64,000 nucleotides of DNA from CAZWAP01 sp964632005 (GTDB lineage: Bacteria; Planctomycetota; Phycisphaerae; Sedimentisphaerales; Anaerobacaceae), in the NCBI GenBank assembly GCA_964632005.1, contig CAZWAP010000007.1, forward strand, positions 26,089-90,088. Reading direction: 5' to 3'. The notes beneath the pieces were generated by a model. The model saw only the letters and a list, made by a program, of their open reading frames with translations. It was not told where the DNA came from and ran no database searches. Shown here one piece after another: positions 1-8,373 of the stretch (positions are counted from its first letter, which is position 1; each line of letters begins with the position of its first letter). A program made the position numbers and the translations under genes.

Positions 1-1
1 C

Positions 2-763
2 GGCGCGTTTTACCACCAAACCCTCGTCGAACTCAGCATCGAGAAGGAGTATTCCGACATTCCCGCCGACGTTGAGGCAAAGCTGATGACCCGCGGCCTG
101 GGCAGCAGTTACATCGAACTGAAGCTCACACACTACGACGTCAACGAGCCGACGGGCCCTACCCTCAAAGACGGCAGCAGGCTGCAGGGCTCCACCGGCG
201 TAACGAGCGAATTCTTTCCCGCCGAAAGCCAGAAAAAACTCGACGAGCTCGTTACCAGCCTCATCGAGCTGATAGAGAATGCCAACGAGGTCGTCGGCGA
301 CCCCAACAACAGGAGGAACCTGACCACCACAATCGCCAATCTTGCGGAGGTCTCTGGCCTCGCAAAGGAGCGACTCGTCCAGGCCGAGAAAACCCTGGAT
401 GACGCAGGGAAGGCGCTCGAACAGATCCGTATCGCCGCAAGAGATGCGCGTCCGGCCATCGCCGAATTCCGGACCTTCGTCACGACCGGCACCGAGAAGC
501 TCGAGAGCGTCGATGCCAAGGCCGAAAGACTGGTCGCTGCTCTGGTCGAGACCACCGGCCGGCTCAATGACTCGCTGGCCGAGCTGCGTATAATCCTCCA
601 GAAAATCAACAGCGGCGACGGCTCGGCGGCAAGGTTCCTCAACGATGGTAAGCTCTACGAAACGCTGGTTGAAGACGCCGAGCAGATGGAGCTGCTGTTG
701 GCGGAGATAAAGGCCTTCGTCTCCCGCGCCCGCCAGAAGGGGCTGCCCGTCAAGCTGAGGTGA
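2..763 (+). CDS. MCE/MlaD-family protein, C-terminal part (5' truncated)
   Basis: The reading frame is open from base 2 and runs to a TGA at 761-763, so the true start lies upstream of the window. The visible protein begins inside what looks like the end of an MCE (MlaD) domain (residues reading ADVEAKLMTRGLGSSYIELK). A long predicted alpha-helical, coiled-coil stretch follows, with repeated L, I and E heptads and the text GDGSAARFLNDGKLYETL, which is typical of the helical tail of MlaD/Mce proteins. These proteins are the substrate-binding subunits of ABC systems that move phospholipids or hydrophobic molecules across the periplasm. The MlaE/MlaF partners would have to lie upstream, outside the window. 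The gene converges on a sulfatase with only 9 bp between the stops. The family call is fairly firm; the substrate is unknown. Confidence 0.75.
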   Translation, partial: GAFYHQTLVELSIEKEYSDIPADVEAKLMTRGLGSSYIELKLTHYDVNEPTGPTLKDGSRLQGSTGVTSEFFPAESQKKLDELVTSLIELIENANEVVGDPNNRRNLTTTIANLAEVSGLAKERLVQAEKTLDDAGKALEQIRIAARDARPAIAEFRTFVTTGTEKLESVDAKAERLVAALVETTGRLNDSLAELRIILQKINSGDGSAARFLNDGKLYETLVEDAEQMELLLAEIKAFVSRARQKGLPVKLR

Positions 764-772
764 GCCCCGCTG

Positions 773-2239
773 CTATCGGCTGCCGCTGTGCGACCCGCCC
801 GTAGAGCTGCTTGCGGTTTTCTTTCGTTTCTTCTGTCTGGCAGGTCTGCCCACCGAGCTGGGCTCTTCGGGAAACTGCCCCATATCACCGGTCTGCTCGA
901 TCCATTCGTCGAGGATGCGCCGCATCTGTTCCAAGATCGTGCCGTATCGTGCCGAGCCGGCCAGATTGTTGATCTCGTAGGGGTCCTTCTCCAGGTCATA
1001 GAGCTCCTCGTCCGGTTTGCGAGGCGCCATAAACAGCGCCTGAACCGGCGTGAGCTTGCCCTGTGCGTGAAGCTTCTTCATCAGGCCGAGCATCGGATAT
1101 GCGCGCTCCTTGTAGGCGTTTTTCTGGGTGTAAGGTCGCTCCGGCATAAAGTTCCGGATGTACTTGTATCGCTTCGTCCGCACGCAGCGGATTCGGTCCA
1201 CCGTCTCATCGCACCGGTCCCGCGCAGCGATAACGTACTGGCGGTTCTGTACCGGCTCCCACTTCCCGGCCGAGCAGCGCTTCAGGAAGACCTTTCCTTC
1301 CATATATGCGGGCGGCTCGATGCCGGCAATCTTCAGCACCGTGGCGGAGATGTCGATCCCGCTGACCAGGTAATCGCAAACCTGGCCCGCAGGCAGCCTG
1401 CCCGGCCAGCGCACGATCAGCGGGATGTGAATGCCGCCGTCGTAAAGCCACTGCTTGCCCCGCACGTGACAGCGCCCGTGATCTCCGATGAATATAACGG
1501 CCGTGTTGTCCGCCAGGCCCTCGTCCTCGAGCCGTTTGAGGATTTTCCCGACGTAGCCGTCCAGAACCTGGATGGCATTCAAGTAGGTCGCCCAGTCCTC
1601 GCGTGCCACCGGGTGGTCGGGGTAGTATGGCGGCAGCTTCACCTTGGCCGGGTCAACCGGGTTGTCCAGTTGCTCTTTCAAGTTCTTCCAGTGCCCGCCG
1701 CGGTGCGTCACGCTCAACGAGAGCTGCGCAAAGAAAGGCTGGCCCGGTTCGCGTTGGTTCCAGTCGGTCCCATCGAAGGCGTTGGTGGACTTGAAGTTGA
1801 AGTCCGTCTTGCCCGAGCCTCGGACGCCGGGCGCGGCGGTCTTGACGTTGGCCGTGAAATATCCCGCCTCGCGGAAGTATTCCGTAATCAGCCGTACCGG
1901 TTTCGGCAGCGTATAGCCATCGTTGCGATGGCTCCGGTGGTTGTGGGCGCCGATCGAGGTCTGATACATCCCCGTTATCATCGCCGAGCGGCTCGCCGAG
2001 CAGACGGGGGCGGTCGTGAACGCGTTCGCAAAGCGGATACCCTGGGCCGCGAGCCTGTCCAGATTCGGTGTTTGTACCAGTGGCGTCCCGTAGCAGCTCA
2101 GGTCCGGGCAGATGTCCTCGGCCAGTATCCAGAGTATGTTGGGTCGCTTATCCTGCCTGGCTGTACATACCGCCCCGCCGTAGAAGGCCATCGCCGCCGT
2201 CACACCTGCCTTCTTTAGAAAACTCCGCCTGTTCATCAT
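773..2239 (-). CDS. Secreted sulfatase (formylglycine type, CSASR motif)
   Basis: The protein is 488 aa. It begins MMNRRSFLKKAG, a Tat-like or Sec signal with a hydrophobic stretch to about residue 27, so it probably acts outside the cytoplasm. The sulfatase fold is marked by RPNILWILAED (metal-binding Asp) near residue 33, the formylglycine-conversion motif C-S-A-S-R at residues 80-84, and GDHG in the C-terminal half. Ala replaces the commoner Pro in the motif, which is still an accepted C-X-[PA]-X-R form. Such enzymes hydrolyse sulfate esters on polysaccharides or glycans. The start at 2239 is chosen because its ATG shares one base with the TGA of the upstream sulfatase (TGATG), a coupling signal; a longer frame to 2341 lies inside that gene. 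The exact substrate cannot be told. Confidence 0.9.
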   Translation of the reverse strand: MMNRRSFLKKAGVTAAMAFYGGAVCTARQDKRPNILWILAEDICPDLSCYGTPLVQTPNLDRLAAQGIRFANAFTTAPVCSASRSAMITGMYQTSIGAHNHRSHRNDGYTLPKPVRLITEYFREAGYFTANVKTAAPGVRGSGKTDFNFKSTNAFDGTDWNQREPGQPFFAQLSLSVTHRGGHWKNLKEQLDNPVDPAKVKLPPYYPDHPVAREDWATYLNAIQVLDGYVGKILKRLEDEGLADNTAVIFIGDHGRCHVRGKQWLYDGGIHIPLIVRWPGRLPAGQVCDYLVSGIDISATVLKIAGIEPPAYMEGKVFLKRCSAGKWEPVQNRQYVIAARDRCDETVDRIRCVRTKRYKYIRNFMPERPYTQKNAYKERAYPMLGLMKKLHAQGKLTPVQALFMAPRKPDEELYDLEKDPYEINNLAGSARYGTILEQMRRILDEWIEQTGDMGQFPEEPSSVGRPARQKKRKKTASSSTGGSHSGSR

Positions 2240-3756
2240 CAGCCTTTCGTTCTTGTCCCCTTGCCTGTTTCGCGTGGGCCGGCCGGCCCGCGATATCCGG
2301 GGTTCGGCCGGGGCAACTTCGCATTCGTCGAGGCCAACCACCGCCGCAGCTTTGCGTCAAGCTCGGCGACCTTCCCGGGCATCCGTTCGGAAAGGTCGTT
2401 TTGTTCGTAAGGGTCCTGCTTCAGATTGAAAAGCTCGAACTCTTTACCTTCGTATCGCTTAATCAACTTCCAATCGCCGCAACGGATGATGCTGTAGGGC
2501 AGGATGTGCCCCCGGTAGTGCGGGAAGTGCCAATAAACCGCATTTCTCTTGAGCTTCTCCTTGCCGTTGGTTACCAGGTGCTTGACGAGCGAGACGCCGT
2601 CGATGGGCCTGTCGTTAGGCAGCGGGACGCCGGCCAGCTCGCAAATCGTGGGAAAGTAATCCACGCTGGTAACGATTTCGTTGCTGACGGATCCCGGCTT
2701 GATCGCTTTCGGCCAGCGCACGATAAGAGGCTCCCGGATCCCTCCCTCGTAAGGATAGCCCTTGCCGGCCCGCAGGGGCTTGTTGCTCGTTACGCCCATA
2801 AGCCCGCCGTTGTCGCTGGTGAAGAATATTATCGTGTCTTCCGCGAGGCCCAGTTCATCGAGCACCGAGCAGATCTTGCCCAGAGCATCATCGACGCTCT
2901 CAACCATCGCCGCATACGTCGGATTCTTCTGGTCCGTCGGCGGCTTGGCCTTGTACTTCTCGATCAGTGCCTTCTTGCCCTGGATCGGGGTGTGCACGGC
3001 GTAGTGAGCCATATACAGGAAGAAAGGCTTGTCGCGGTGTCGCCGGATGAAATTCACCGCCTCGTCCGCTTCCCGGTCGGTGAGGTATTCTCCGGTCCGC
3101 CTGGGTTTCAGCGTCGGGATCGAGCCTTGGCCCTTGCGGAAGTACGGGTCGAAATAGCTCGGCGGCTGTCCGAAGTCGCAGCCGCCTATGTTGTAGTCGA
3201 AGCCCTGCTTTTCCGGGTACCAGTCGTCCGCACCGAGGTGCCATTTGCCGATGTGGCAGCTCGTGTAGCCCGCCGGCTTGAGAGCCTCGGCGATCGTGAT
3301 CTCGTCGAGCTCCAGCCAGAGGGCGTTTGCCGGACAGAGCAGTTTTCTGTTCGGCCCGCCGACGTATCGGGCAGGATTCTTCTTGTCCTCCGGAATCTGC
3401 CCGCCCTGGAACCGTGCACGTATCCAGTCCGTCACGCCGAGCCTTGCGGGATACCGCCCCGTCATCACCGCCGCCCGCGTCGGCGAACACACCGCGCACG
3501 CCGCGTAGGCGTTGGTAAACCGCATCCCTTCGGCTGCAAGCCTGTCGATGTTGGGAGTCTCGTAGTATTGGCTCCCATAGCAGCCCGCATCCTTCCAGCC
3601 CAGGTCATCGACGAGGATAAAAACGATGTTGGGCTTCTTCTTGGCCGTCTTCTGCGCCTGACCAAGTGCTCTGGCATACCCTCCTACCAGCAGGCCCGCC
3701 GCGCCCAGTCCAGCCCCGAGTAGAAAGTCTCGACGCGTGTACACTTCTGTTGTCAT
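2239..3756 (-). CDS. Secreted sulfatase (formylglycine type, CSPTR motif)
   Basis: The protein is 505 aa with a twin-arginine-like signal (TRRDFLLGAG, residues 7-16) and a hydrophobic h-region. Sulfatase hallmarks are PNIVFILVDDLG at about residue 42 (metal-binding Asp pair), C-S-P-T-R at residues 90-94 (the Cys becomes formylglycine), GKWHLG in the middle, and TSDNGG in the C-terminal half. The architecture resembles arylsulfatase A / N-acetylgalactosamine-6-sulfatase-like enzymes of marine polysaccharide degraders. The start at ATG 3756 is supported by a GGGAGG ribosome-binding site about 11 bases upstream; an extension to 3813 has no such support. It is the first gene of a two-gene operon with the downstream sulfatase. 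The different Cys motifs suggest the pair acts on different sulfate positions, which is an inference. Confidence 0.92.
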   Translation of the reverse strand: MTTEVYTRRDFLLGAGLGAAGLLVGGYARALGQAQKTAKKKPNIVFILVDDLGWKDAGCYGSQYYETPNIDRLAAEGMRFTNAYAACAVCSPTRAAVMTGRYPARLGVTDWIRARFQGGQIPEDKKNPARYVGGPNRKLLCPANALWLELDEITIAEALKPAGYTSCHIGKWHLGADDWYPEKQGFDYNIGGCDFGQPPSYFDPYFRKGQGSIPTLKPRRTGEYLTDREADEAVNFIRRHRDKPFFLYMAHYAVHTPIQGKKALIEKYKAKPPTDQKNPTYAAMVESVDDALGKICSVLDELGLAEDTIIFFTSDNGGLMGVTSNKPLRAGKGYPYEGGIREPLIVRWPKAIKPGSVSNEIVTSVDYFPTICELAGVPLPNDRPIDGVSLVKHLVTNGKEKLKRNAVYWHFPHYRGHILPYSIIRCGDWKLIKRYEGKEFELFNLKQDPYEQNDLSERMPGKVAELDAKLRRWLASTNAKLPRPNPGYRGPAGPRETGKGTRTKG

Positions 3757-4216
3757 TTTCGTAGCGCCTCCCGAAGCAAAAGATCCACTGGCACCTTCTG
3801 TGCAGGTCCCCACAGCACCACTCTGTCAGCTACTCATTACCACAACCGCCCGTTTGTCCGCCGCGCATCGGCCGGCCCGGAGTCATAAGAACGACCTTCA
3901 GCCGTAAATCTTCCCCTCAGCCCGGCCCCCACCGTCCCAACATCAGGACAACCGGAACAATGTCGAATTTTGCAGCCCGCTTCTTCGTTTCAGCAGGCCC
4001 GTTCATAGAATCCGGTGTGCTTTTTCGCTTTTCGCTCAATCATCCTAACCGGCTGGCGGCACCGCCGCAACCGTCATTTTTTGGTCCCGCCGCACATCCT
4101 CATCGTGGCCGCAGCCCCTATTTAGCGACAGCTCCCTTGCCTTTCGTGGTCGTTGTGTTTATCATAAACGCGCTGCTGGTACGTGCTGAAAGCCGGCAGA
4201 ACTCACAGTTCGAGCA
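3757..4216. other. Divergent intergenic region between sulfatase and terpenoid operons
   Basis: These 460 bp separate two divergently transcribed operons and should carry both promoters. Apart from the plus-strand promoter candidate at 4137-4165, I see no convincing coding frame, RNA gene or repeat. The only overlapping open frames are reverse-strand shadows of the downstream gene. Confidence 0.5.
4137..4165 (+). promoter_or_regulatory. Putative sigma70 promoter of the terpenoid operon
   Basis: TTGCCT (4137-4142) and TATCAT (4160-4165) are separated by exactly 17 bp and lie 52 bp before the first gene of the operon. Both hexamers match the consensus at four or five of six positions. This is a pattern match only. 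Confidence 0.45.
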
Positions 4217-5113
4217 GTGGAGATGTCGCGAACAGACCTGATAATTTATTGCCATTGTGCCCACTACGAGCTTGTTCCCGCAGAGGCAAAGTCGGCAGTC
4301 CTTGGGGCGGTCAAGGCGGCTGGGGTCCGCTGCGAGATCGTCGCTGATCTTTGCCGGCTCTGTGCCGAGCGGAACCCCATCCTGAAAGAGTGGGCCCGTT
4401 CGAGTCCGCTGAAGATATTTGCCTGCTACGGCCGGGCGGTAAGGTGGCTGTTCCACGCCGCCGGTGCTGAGCTGCCACAGCAAGGCGTCGAGATCATAAA
4501 CATCCGGACAACCCCGCTCGAGCAGGTGCTCGCGATGTTGGATTCCTCCGGCTCGGCCTGCCGTGCTGCCGCTGAGGTCGCGCCCGAGAAGCCCGGCGAG
4601 TGGATACCGTGGTTCCCGGTGATCGATTACGACCGCTGCCAGAACTGCAAGCAGTGCTACGGCTTCTGCCTTTTCGGCGTCTACCAGCTCGACGAGAACG
4701 GAAAGGTCCGGGTTGCCAACCCGGCCAACTGCAAGACCAACTGCCCGGCCTGTGCAAAGGCTTGCCCGCAGACCGCGATAATCTTCCCCAAGTCCGCCGA
4801 AAGCCCCATCAACGGCGACGAGCCGGGCGAAGGCGCAGGCCAACAAGCCGGCACCGCCCTGACCGAATTGCTGGGCGAGGACATCTACGCCGCTATCCGC
4901 AGCAGAAGCACCGCCGAGGCGGCCGTTCCCTCTGGGCAGGATCGTTCTGATCTAAAGGCCCTGTGTGAGAAGCTGGGGATCCCCCCGGAGGTCATCGCAT
5001 CTTTGTCGGACTCCGAGATCGCCGGCCTGAGCGGTAAATCGGCGGACACGTCCAAGGGCCGGGCCGTTCAAGACGAGGCCGCGAAAGGCAAGAACGAATA
5101 TGATGAAGCGTAG
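4217..5113 (+). CDS. Ferredoxin-like 4Fe-4S protein with cysteine-rich N-terminal domain
   Basis: The protein is 298 aa. An N-terminal domain (about residues 1-115) carries scattered cysteines (YCHCAH at 11-16, DLCRLC near 44-49, FACYGRAVRWLF further on) and resembles domains found beside redox subunits, but I cannot name it. A central two-cluster ferredoxin region follows, with CQNCKQCYGFC and a second Cys group ending CPACAKACPQTA. The tail of about 90 aa is acidic and low in complexity. It probably supplies electrons, perhaps to the radical SAM enzyme encoded next, whose start overlaps this gene by 14 bases; that role is inferred. The start is GTG at 4217; ATG at 4223 is equally possible, and neither has a well-spaced ribosome-binding site. 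It is the first gene of the five-gene operon. Confidence 0.75.
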   Translation: MEMSRTDLIIYCHCAHYELVPAEAKSAVLGAVKAAGVRCEIVADLCRLCAERNPILKEWARSSPLKIFACYGRAVRWLFHAAGAELPQQGVEIINIRTTPLEQVLAMLDSSGSACRAAAEVAPEKPGEWIPWFPVIDYDRCQNCKQCYGFCLFGVYQLDENGKVRVANPANCKTNCPACAKACPQTAIIFPKSAESPINGDEPGEGAGQQAGTALTELLGEDIYAAIRSRSTAEAAVPSGQDRSDLKALCEKLGIPPEVIASLSDSEIAGLSGKSADTSKGRAVQDEAAKGKNEYDEA

Positions 5114-6692
5114 ACTGGCCCCTTCGGTCGTCCTCGTGGCGGACAGGACCCTCAGCGCCGACTACAAAATTCTCTTCGAGGGTATCTTCGGCACAATGCA
5201 GACCACGCAGGTGCCCGAAATAGTGATGCGCAGGCTAATTGCCCCACCCGTCGCCGTTGACGCGAACGGCCGGGCCGCGACCGCTCCGCTCGGGCTTCGG
5301 CGCCTCGAATCGGCCCTGCTGGGCTGTACCGCCCTCGACGAAACTGACGTCGTCTGCACCACCGTCGAGGCGCTACCGCGCCTGCTGGGCCCATCCGTCA
5401 AGATCGTGGGGTTCAGCTCCAGCGACCCGCTCGGCAGGGGAATGAGCAATACAACCACGACAAATTTCTGGGACGGCGAGCTCTACAGTAGGTTCTGGAG
5501 CCGCCGAACGCTCGAGCATCTGGCGCGTGCCAAGGCCCGGTACGGTTTCAAGATCGTCTGCGGAGGCGCAGGTGCCTGGCAGTGGGCATACCACGCCGAA
5601 CAAGGGACTCGCCTCGGCGTCGATCTTGTCTTCGACGGCTATTTTGAGGGCGTCGGCCCGCCGCTCTTCGCAGACCTGCTCAACGGCCGTAGCGTCCCAC
5701 ACAAGAGGATCTGTCAGAAGGATACCGCCGTCGAAAAAGTCCGGCCCATCCGCCGGCCCTCTATGCTGGGAATCATCGAGTTGTCAAGGGGTTGTGGGCG
5801 CGGGTGCAAGTTCTGCACCGCCTCTGCCACGAAGATGCGCCACCTTCGGCCCGATACCATCCTGGCCGACATCCAAACCAACCTCGGCGCCGGTCTCAAA
5901 TCGGTCGTCAGCTCCAGCGAAGACTTCTTTCGCTACGGTTCCACCGACCTGAAACCTAATTTCGAGGCCCTATACGACCTGCTCTGTCAAATCAAGGCGC
6001 TCAAAGGTCTGTCGTTTATGCAGATAGACCATGCGAACATAACCTCCGTGCTGCAGCTGACCGACGAGCAGTTGGCCGAGACCAGGCGACTGCTCGACTG
6101 GGGCAGGCGGGTAGACTATCTCTGGGTCAATATGGGCGTTGAGAGCGCCAACGGCGTGCTTGTCGCCGCCAACTGCCCCGGCAAGATCGCGCCCTTCCGC
6201 CCCGAAGACTGGGAGCAGATGGTCCTCGAGGCCGCCGACAAAATGGCCAGGAACGGATTCTTTTGCGTTTTCAGCATCATTCTCGGCCTGCCGGGCGAGA
6301 CGCAGGAGGACGTTGCACGCACTGTCAAGCTGGTAAAGCAGCTCGGCCGGGGCCGGGCCGTGATATTCCCTATCTTCTTCGAGCCTTTTCAACCCGACCA
6401 GGTTCGCGGTGGGCAGGGCTTTAATATCAGCAGGATGAGGGCCGACCACCTCGAGCTGTACAGGACCTGTTACGAGATAAACTTCAAGGCCGTTCCGAAA
6501 CTCTTCTGGGACAACCAGCGTGCCGCCGGCGTCCCCTGGACCAGAAGGGCCTTGATCCAGGCCCTCGGAAGGGTCGAAATCCTTTCCTGGCGGAGAACTT
6601 TTGGTAAAATGCGAAACAGACTGGGATGCTCCGGCTCCATAGCCCTTCAGGAGGACCGCGCCTATGCCCAACGATGCAGCGATTTTGCTTAG
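5100..6692 (+). CDS. Radical SAM enzyme, B12-binding-type architecture
   Basis: The protein is 530 aa. The radical SAM iron-sulfur motif C-X3-C-X2-C is seen as CGRGCKFC at residues 232-239, followed by a TIM-barrel-like region with SSSEDFFRYG and ILGLPGET. The roughly 200 residues before it have the layout of an N-terminal cobalamin-binding (Rossmann-like) domain (KIVGFSSSDP, KIVCGGAGA), but no D-X-H-X2-G cobalamin motif is visible, so B12 may not bind in the usual way. Family members methylate or rearrange unactivated carbon; HpnR and HpnJ do so on hopanoids. The gene overlaps the ferredoxin gene upstream and the DUF116-prenyl synthase downstream (29 bases), which ties it to the same pathway. 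Its substrate is unknown; tailoring of the terpenoid product is my inference. Confidence 0.85.
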   Translation: MMKRRLAPSVVLVADRTLSADYKILFEGIFGTMQTTQVPEIVMRRLIAPPVAVDANGRAATAPLGLRRLESALLGCTALDETDVVCTTVEALPRLLGPSVKIVGFSSSDPLGRGMSNTTTTNFWDGELYSRFWSRRTLEHLARAKARYGFKIVCGGAGAWQWAYHAEQGTRLGVDLVFDGYFEGVGPPLFADLLNGRSVPHKRICQKDTAVEKVRPIRRPSMLGIIELSRGCGRGCKFCTASATKMRHLRPDTILADIQTNLGAGLKSVVSSSEDFFRYGSTDLKPNFEALYDLLCQIKALKGLSFMQIDHANITSVLQLTDEQLAETRRLLDWGRRVDYLWVNMGVESANGVLVAANCPGKIAPFRPEDWEQMVLEAADKMARNGFFCVFSIILGLPGETQEDVARTVKLVKQLGRGRAVIFPIFFEPFQPDQVRGGQGFNISRMRADHLELYRTCYEINFKAVPKLFWDNQRAAGVPWTRRALIQALGRVEILSWRRTFGKMRNRLGCSGSIALQEDRAYAQRCSDFA

Positions 6693-8373
6693 GCCCTTCA
6701 GGCCGCCGCAGGACAATATCCCCCGGACAAGGCAAGAGCGCGACCTGCTGTTGCGGACGGTCGCCGCCTACGTGGGCCGGACCAAACCCGTCCCCCCGCT
6801 CTCGCTCGACGAATTGCGTCGGCACGCCGCGGCGGTCCTGAAGATCGCCAGGCTAAGCCCTGAGTGTCTCGGTTACGCCGGCGTCCTCCTGAACAATGAG
6901 GTATGGCGGCCCACGCTGGCAGCCATTCCCTACCATAAGCGACTGCTGCTGCTGCCGAAGTGCCTGCGCGACCGCAACCGATGCCCAGCACCGTTCGACC
7001 GCGTCGGACTGCTCTGTCAGCACTGCGGGAGCTGTGTGATAAACGACTTCAAGAGCCAGGCTGAGCGCCTGGGCTACGCCGTCCTTGTTGCCGAAGGTTC
7101 CCCCGTCGTGATGTCCCTGATCGAGACCGGCAAGGTCGAGGCCGTAGTCGGCGTCAGCTGCCTTGCGGTGCTCGAGCGGGTCTTCCCCTATATGGAAGCC
7201 GGAGCCATCCCCGGTATCGCCGTCCCGCTGCTTCAGGATGGCTGCGCCGATACCAGCGTGGATGTCGATTGGGTCTGGGATGCCATCTACCTCACCAGCG
7301 AGGATCGTGCTGCCCGGCTCAACCTTGAAGAACTGCGGAGCACCATCAATGACTGGTTCACAAGACAGGCCTTGGCCGCCGTCCTTGGCCCCGTTGACGA
7401 CCAGACCACCGCTATTGCCCTGGAGTGGATGACAGCTCACGGTAAACGCTGGCGCCCGTTTCTCACCGCCTCCACATACCGCGCCCTTAGTTGCGACCAC
7501 AACGAGCTGCCCGCCGGCGTCCGCAGTGCAGCCGTCGCCGTCGAGTGTTTCCACAAGGCCTCACTGATACACGACGACATCGAGGACCGCGACCAGATGC
7601 GGTACGGCCGAAAGAGCCTCTATGCCGAGTTCGGCGTGCCCATAGCCCTCAACGTTGGGGATTTCCTGCTCGGTGAGGGCTATCGCCTGCTGGCCGAGGC
7701 CGAAGCCCCCGACACCGTCCGGGCGAAAATGCTCGCCGTCGCCGCACACGGCCATCGAACCCTCTGCCTGGGGCAGGGAACCGAGCTGTCCTGGATCCGC
7801 CAACCCAGAGTTCTCACGGTTCAACAGGTCCTCGAGATATTCAGCCGAAAGACCTCGCCGGCGTTCGAGGTGGCCCTCAAGCTCGGAGCCATCCTTGCCG
7901 GCTGCTGGGGCGAGGGGCTCGAGGAAGCTCTCGAGCAATACAGCCGATCCCTCGGGATCGCCTACCAGATCCGCGACGACATCGAGGACTTCCGCTCTAA
8001 TGACGAGCCGGCCAGCCTTAATACGACACGCCCGTCTCTGATGCTGGCCATCGCCCACCACCGGGCCGCCGCCCCCGAGAGAAGGTTTCTGGGCCGAATC
8101 TGGAGCAAATCCCGCCAGAACCAGCGTGAGAGGGCCAGGCTGGAGAGGATTCTGGCCGAGCTCGGCGTCGAACGCCTCGCATCCGACTTGATGGAGTCCT
8201 ACAAGTCCCGCGCAATCGGCTCGCTCCAGCAGGTAACCAGCTCCCGGCTGAAGGCACTCTTGCGGCGGGTGATTGCCAGGATATTCAACGACTTGGAATT
8301 GATGGGCTGTTGCAATGACCATACGGCTGGATATGCTCAAAGCCGCCTCCCAGGCCAGGGGCCTTCTCGGTGA
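6664..8373 (+). CDS. DUF116-polyprenyl diphosphate synthase fusion
   Basis: The protein is 569 aa with two parts. Residues about 40-210 match the cysteine-rich DUF116 pattern (LPKCLRDRNRCPAP, then GLLCQHCGSC, with further cysteines at 166 and 194), probably a metal or Fe-S site. Residues about 230-550 form an all-helical trans-isoprenyl diphosphate synthase: GKRWRP (isopentenyl-PP binding) near 260, first Asp-rich motif DDIED at 304-308, and second DDIED at 438-442. The residue five before the first motif is Ala, and His precedes it, which favours chains of C20 or longer over farnesyl-PP. A clear AGGAGG lies nine bases before the ATG. The gene overlaps both neighbours. It is predicted to make the prenyl substrate for the cyclases encoded next; the role of the DUF116 half is unknown. 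Confidence 0.85.
   Translation: MPNDAAILLRPFRPPQDNIPRTRQERDLLLRTVAAYVGRTKPVPPLSLDELRRHAAAVLKIARLSPECLGYAGVLLNNEVWRPTLAAIPYHKRLLLLPKCLRDRNRCPAPFDRVGLLCQHCGSCVINDFKSQAERLGYAVLVAEGSPVVMSLIETGKVEAVVGVSCLAVLERVFPYMEAGAIPGIAVPLLQDGCADTSVDVDWVWDAIYLTSEDRAARLNLEELRSTINDWFTRQALAAVLGPVDDQTTAIALEWMTAHGKRWRPFLTASTYRALSCDHNELPAGVRSAAVAVECFHKASLIHDDIEDRDQMRYGRKSLYAEFGVPIALNVGDFLLGEGYRLLAEAEAPDTVRAKMLAVAAHGHRTLCLGQGTELSWIRQPRVLTVQQVLEIFSRKTSPAFEVALKLGAILAGCWGEGLEEALEQYSRSLGIAYQIRDDIEDFRSNDEPASLNTTRPSLMLAIAHHRAAAPERRFLGRIWSKSRQNQRERARLERILAELGVERLASDLMESYKSRAIGSLQQVTSSRLKALLRRVIARIFNDLELMGCCNDHTAGYAQSRLPGQGPSR

Noticed and set aside
788..3723. Long plus-strand open frames (476 and 551 codons) across the sulfatases
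   Set aside because: They are antisense shadows of GC-rich genes; translations are Arg/Val-rich without motifs, while the minus strand has sulfatase active sites.
4118..4846. A 242-codon open frame on the minus strand opposite the ferredoxin gene
   Set aside because: No family signature and no good start; it is the antisense of a gene with clear 4Fe-4S motifs.
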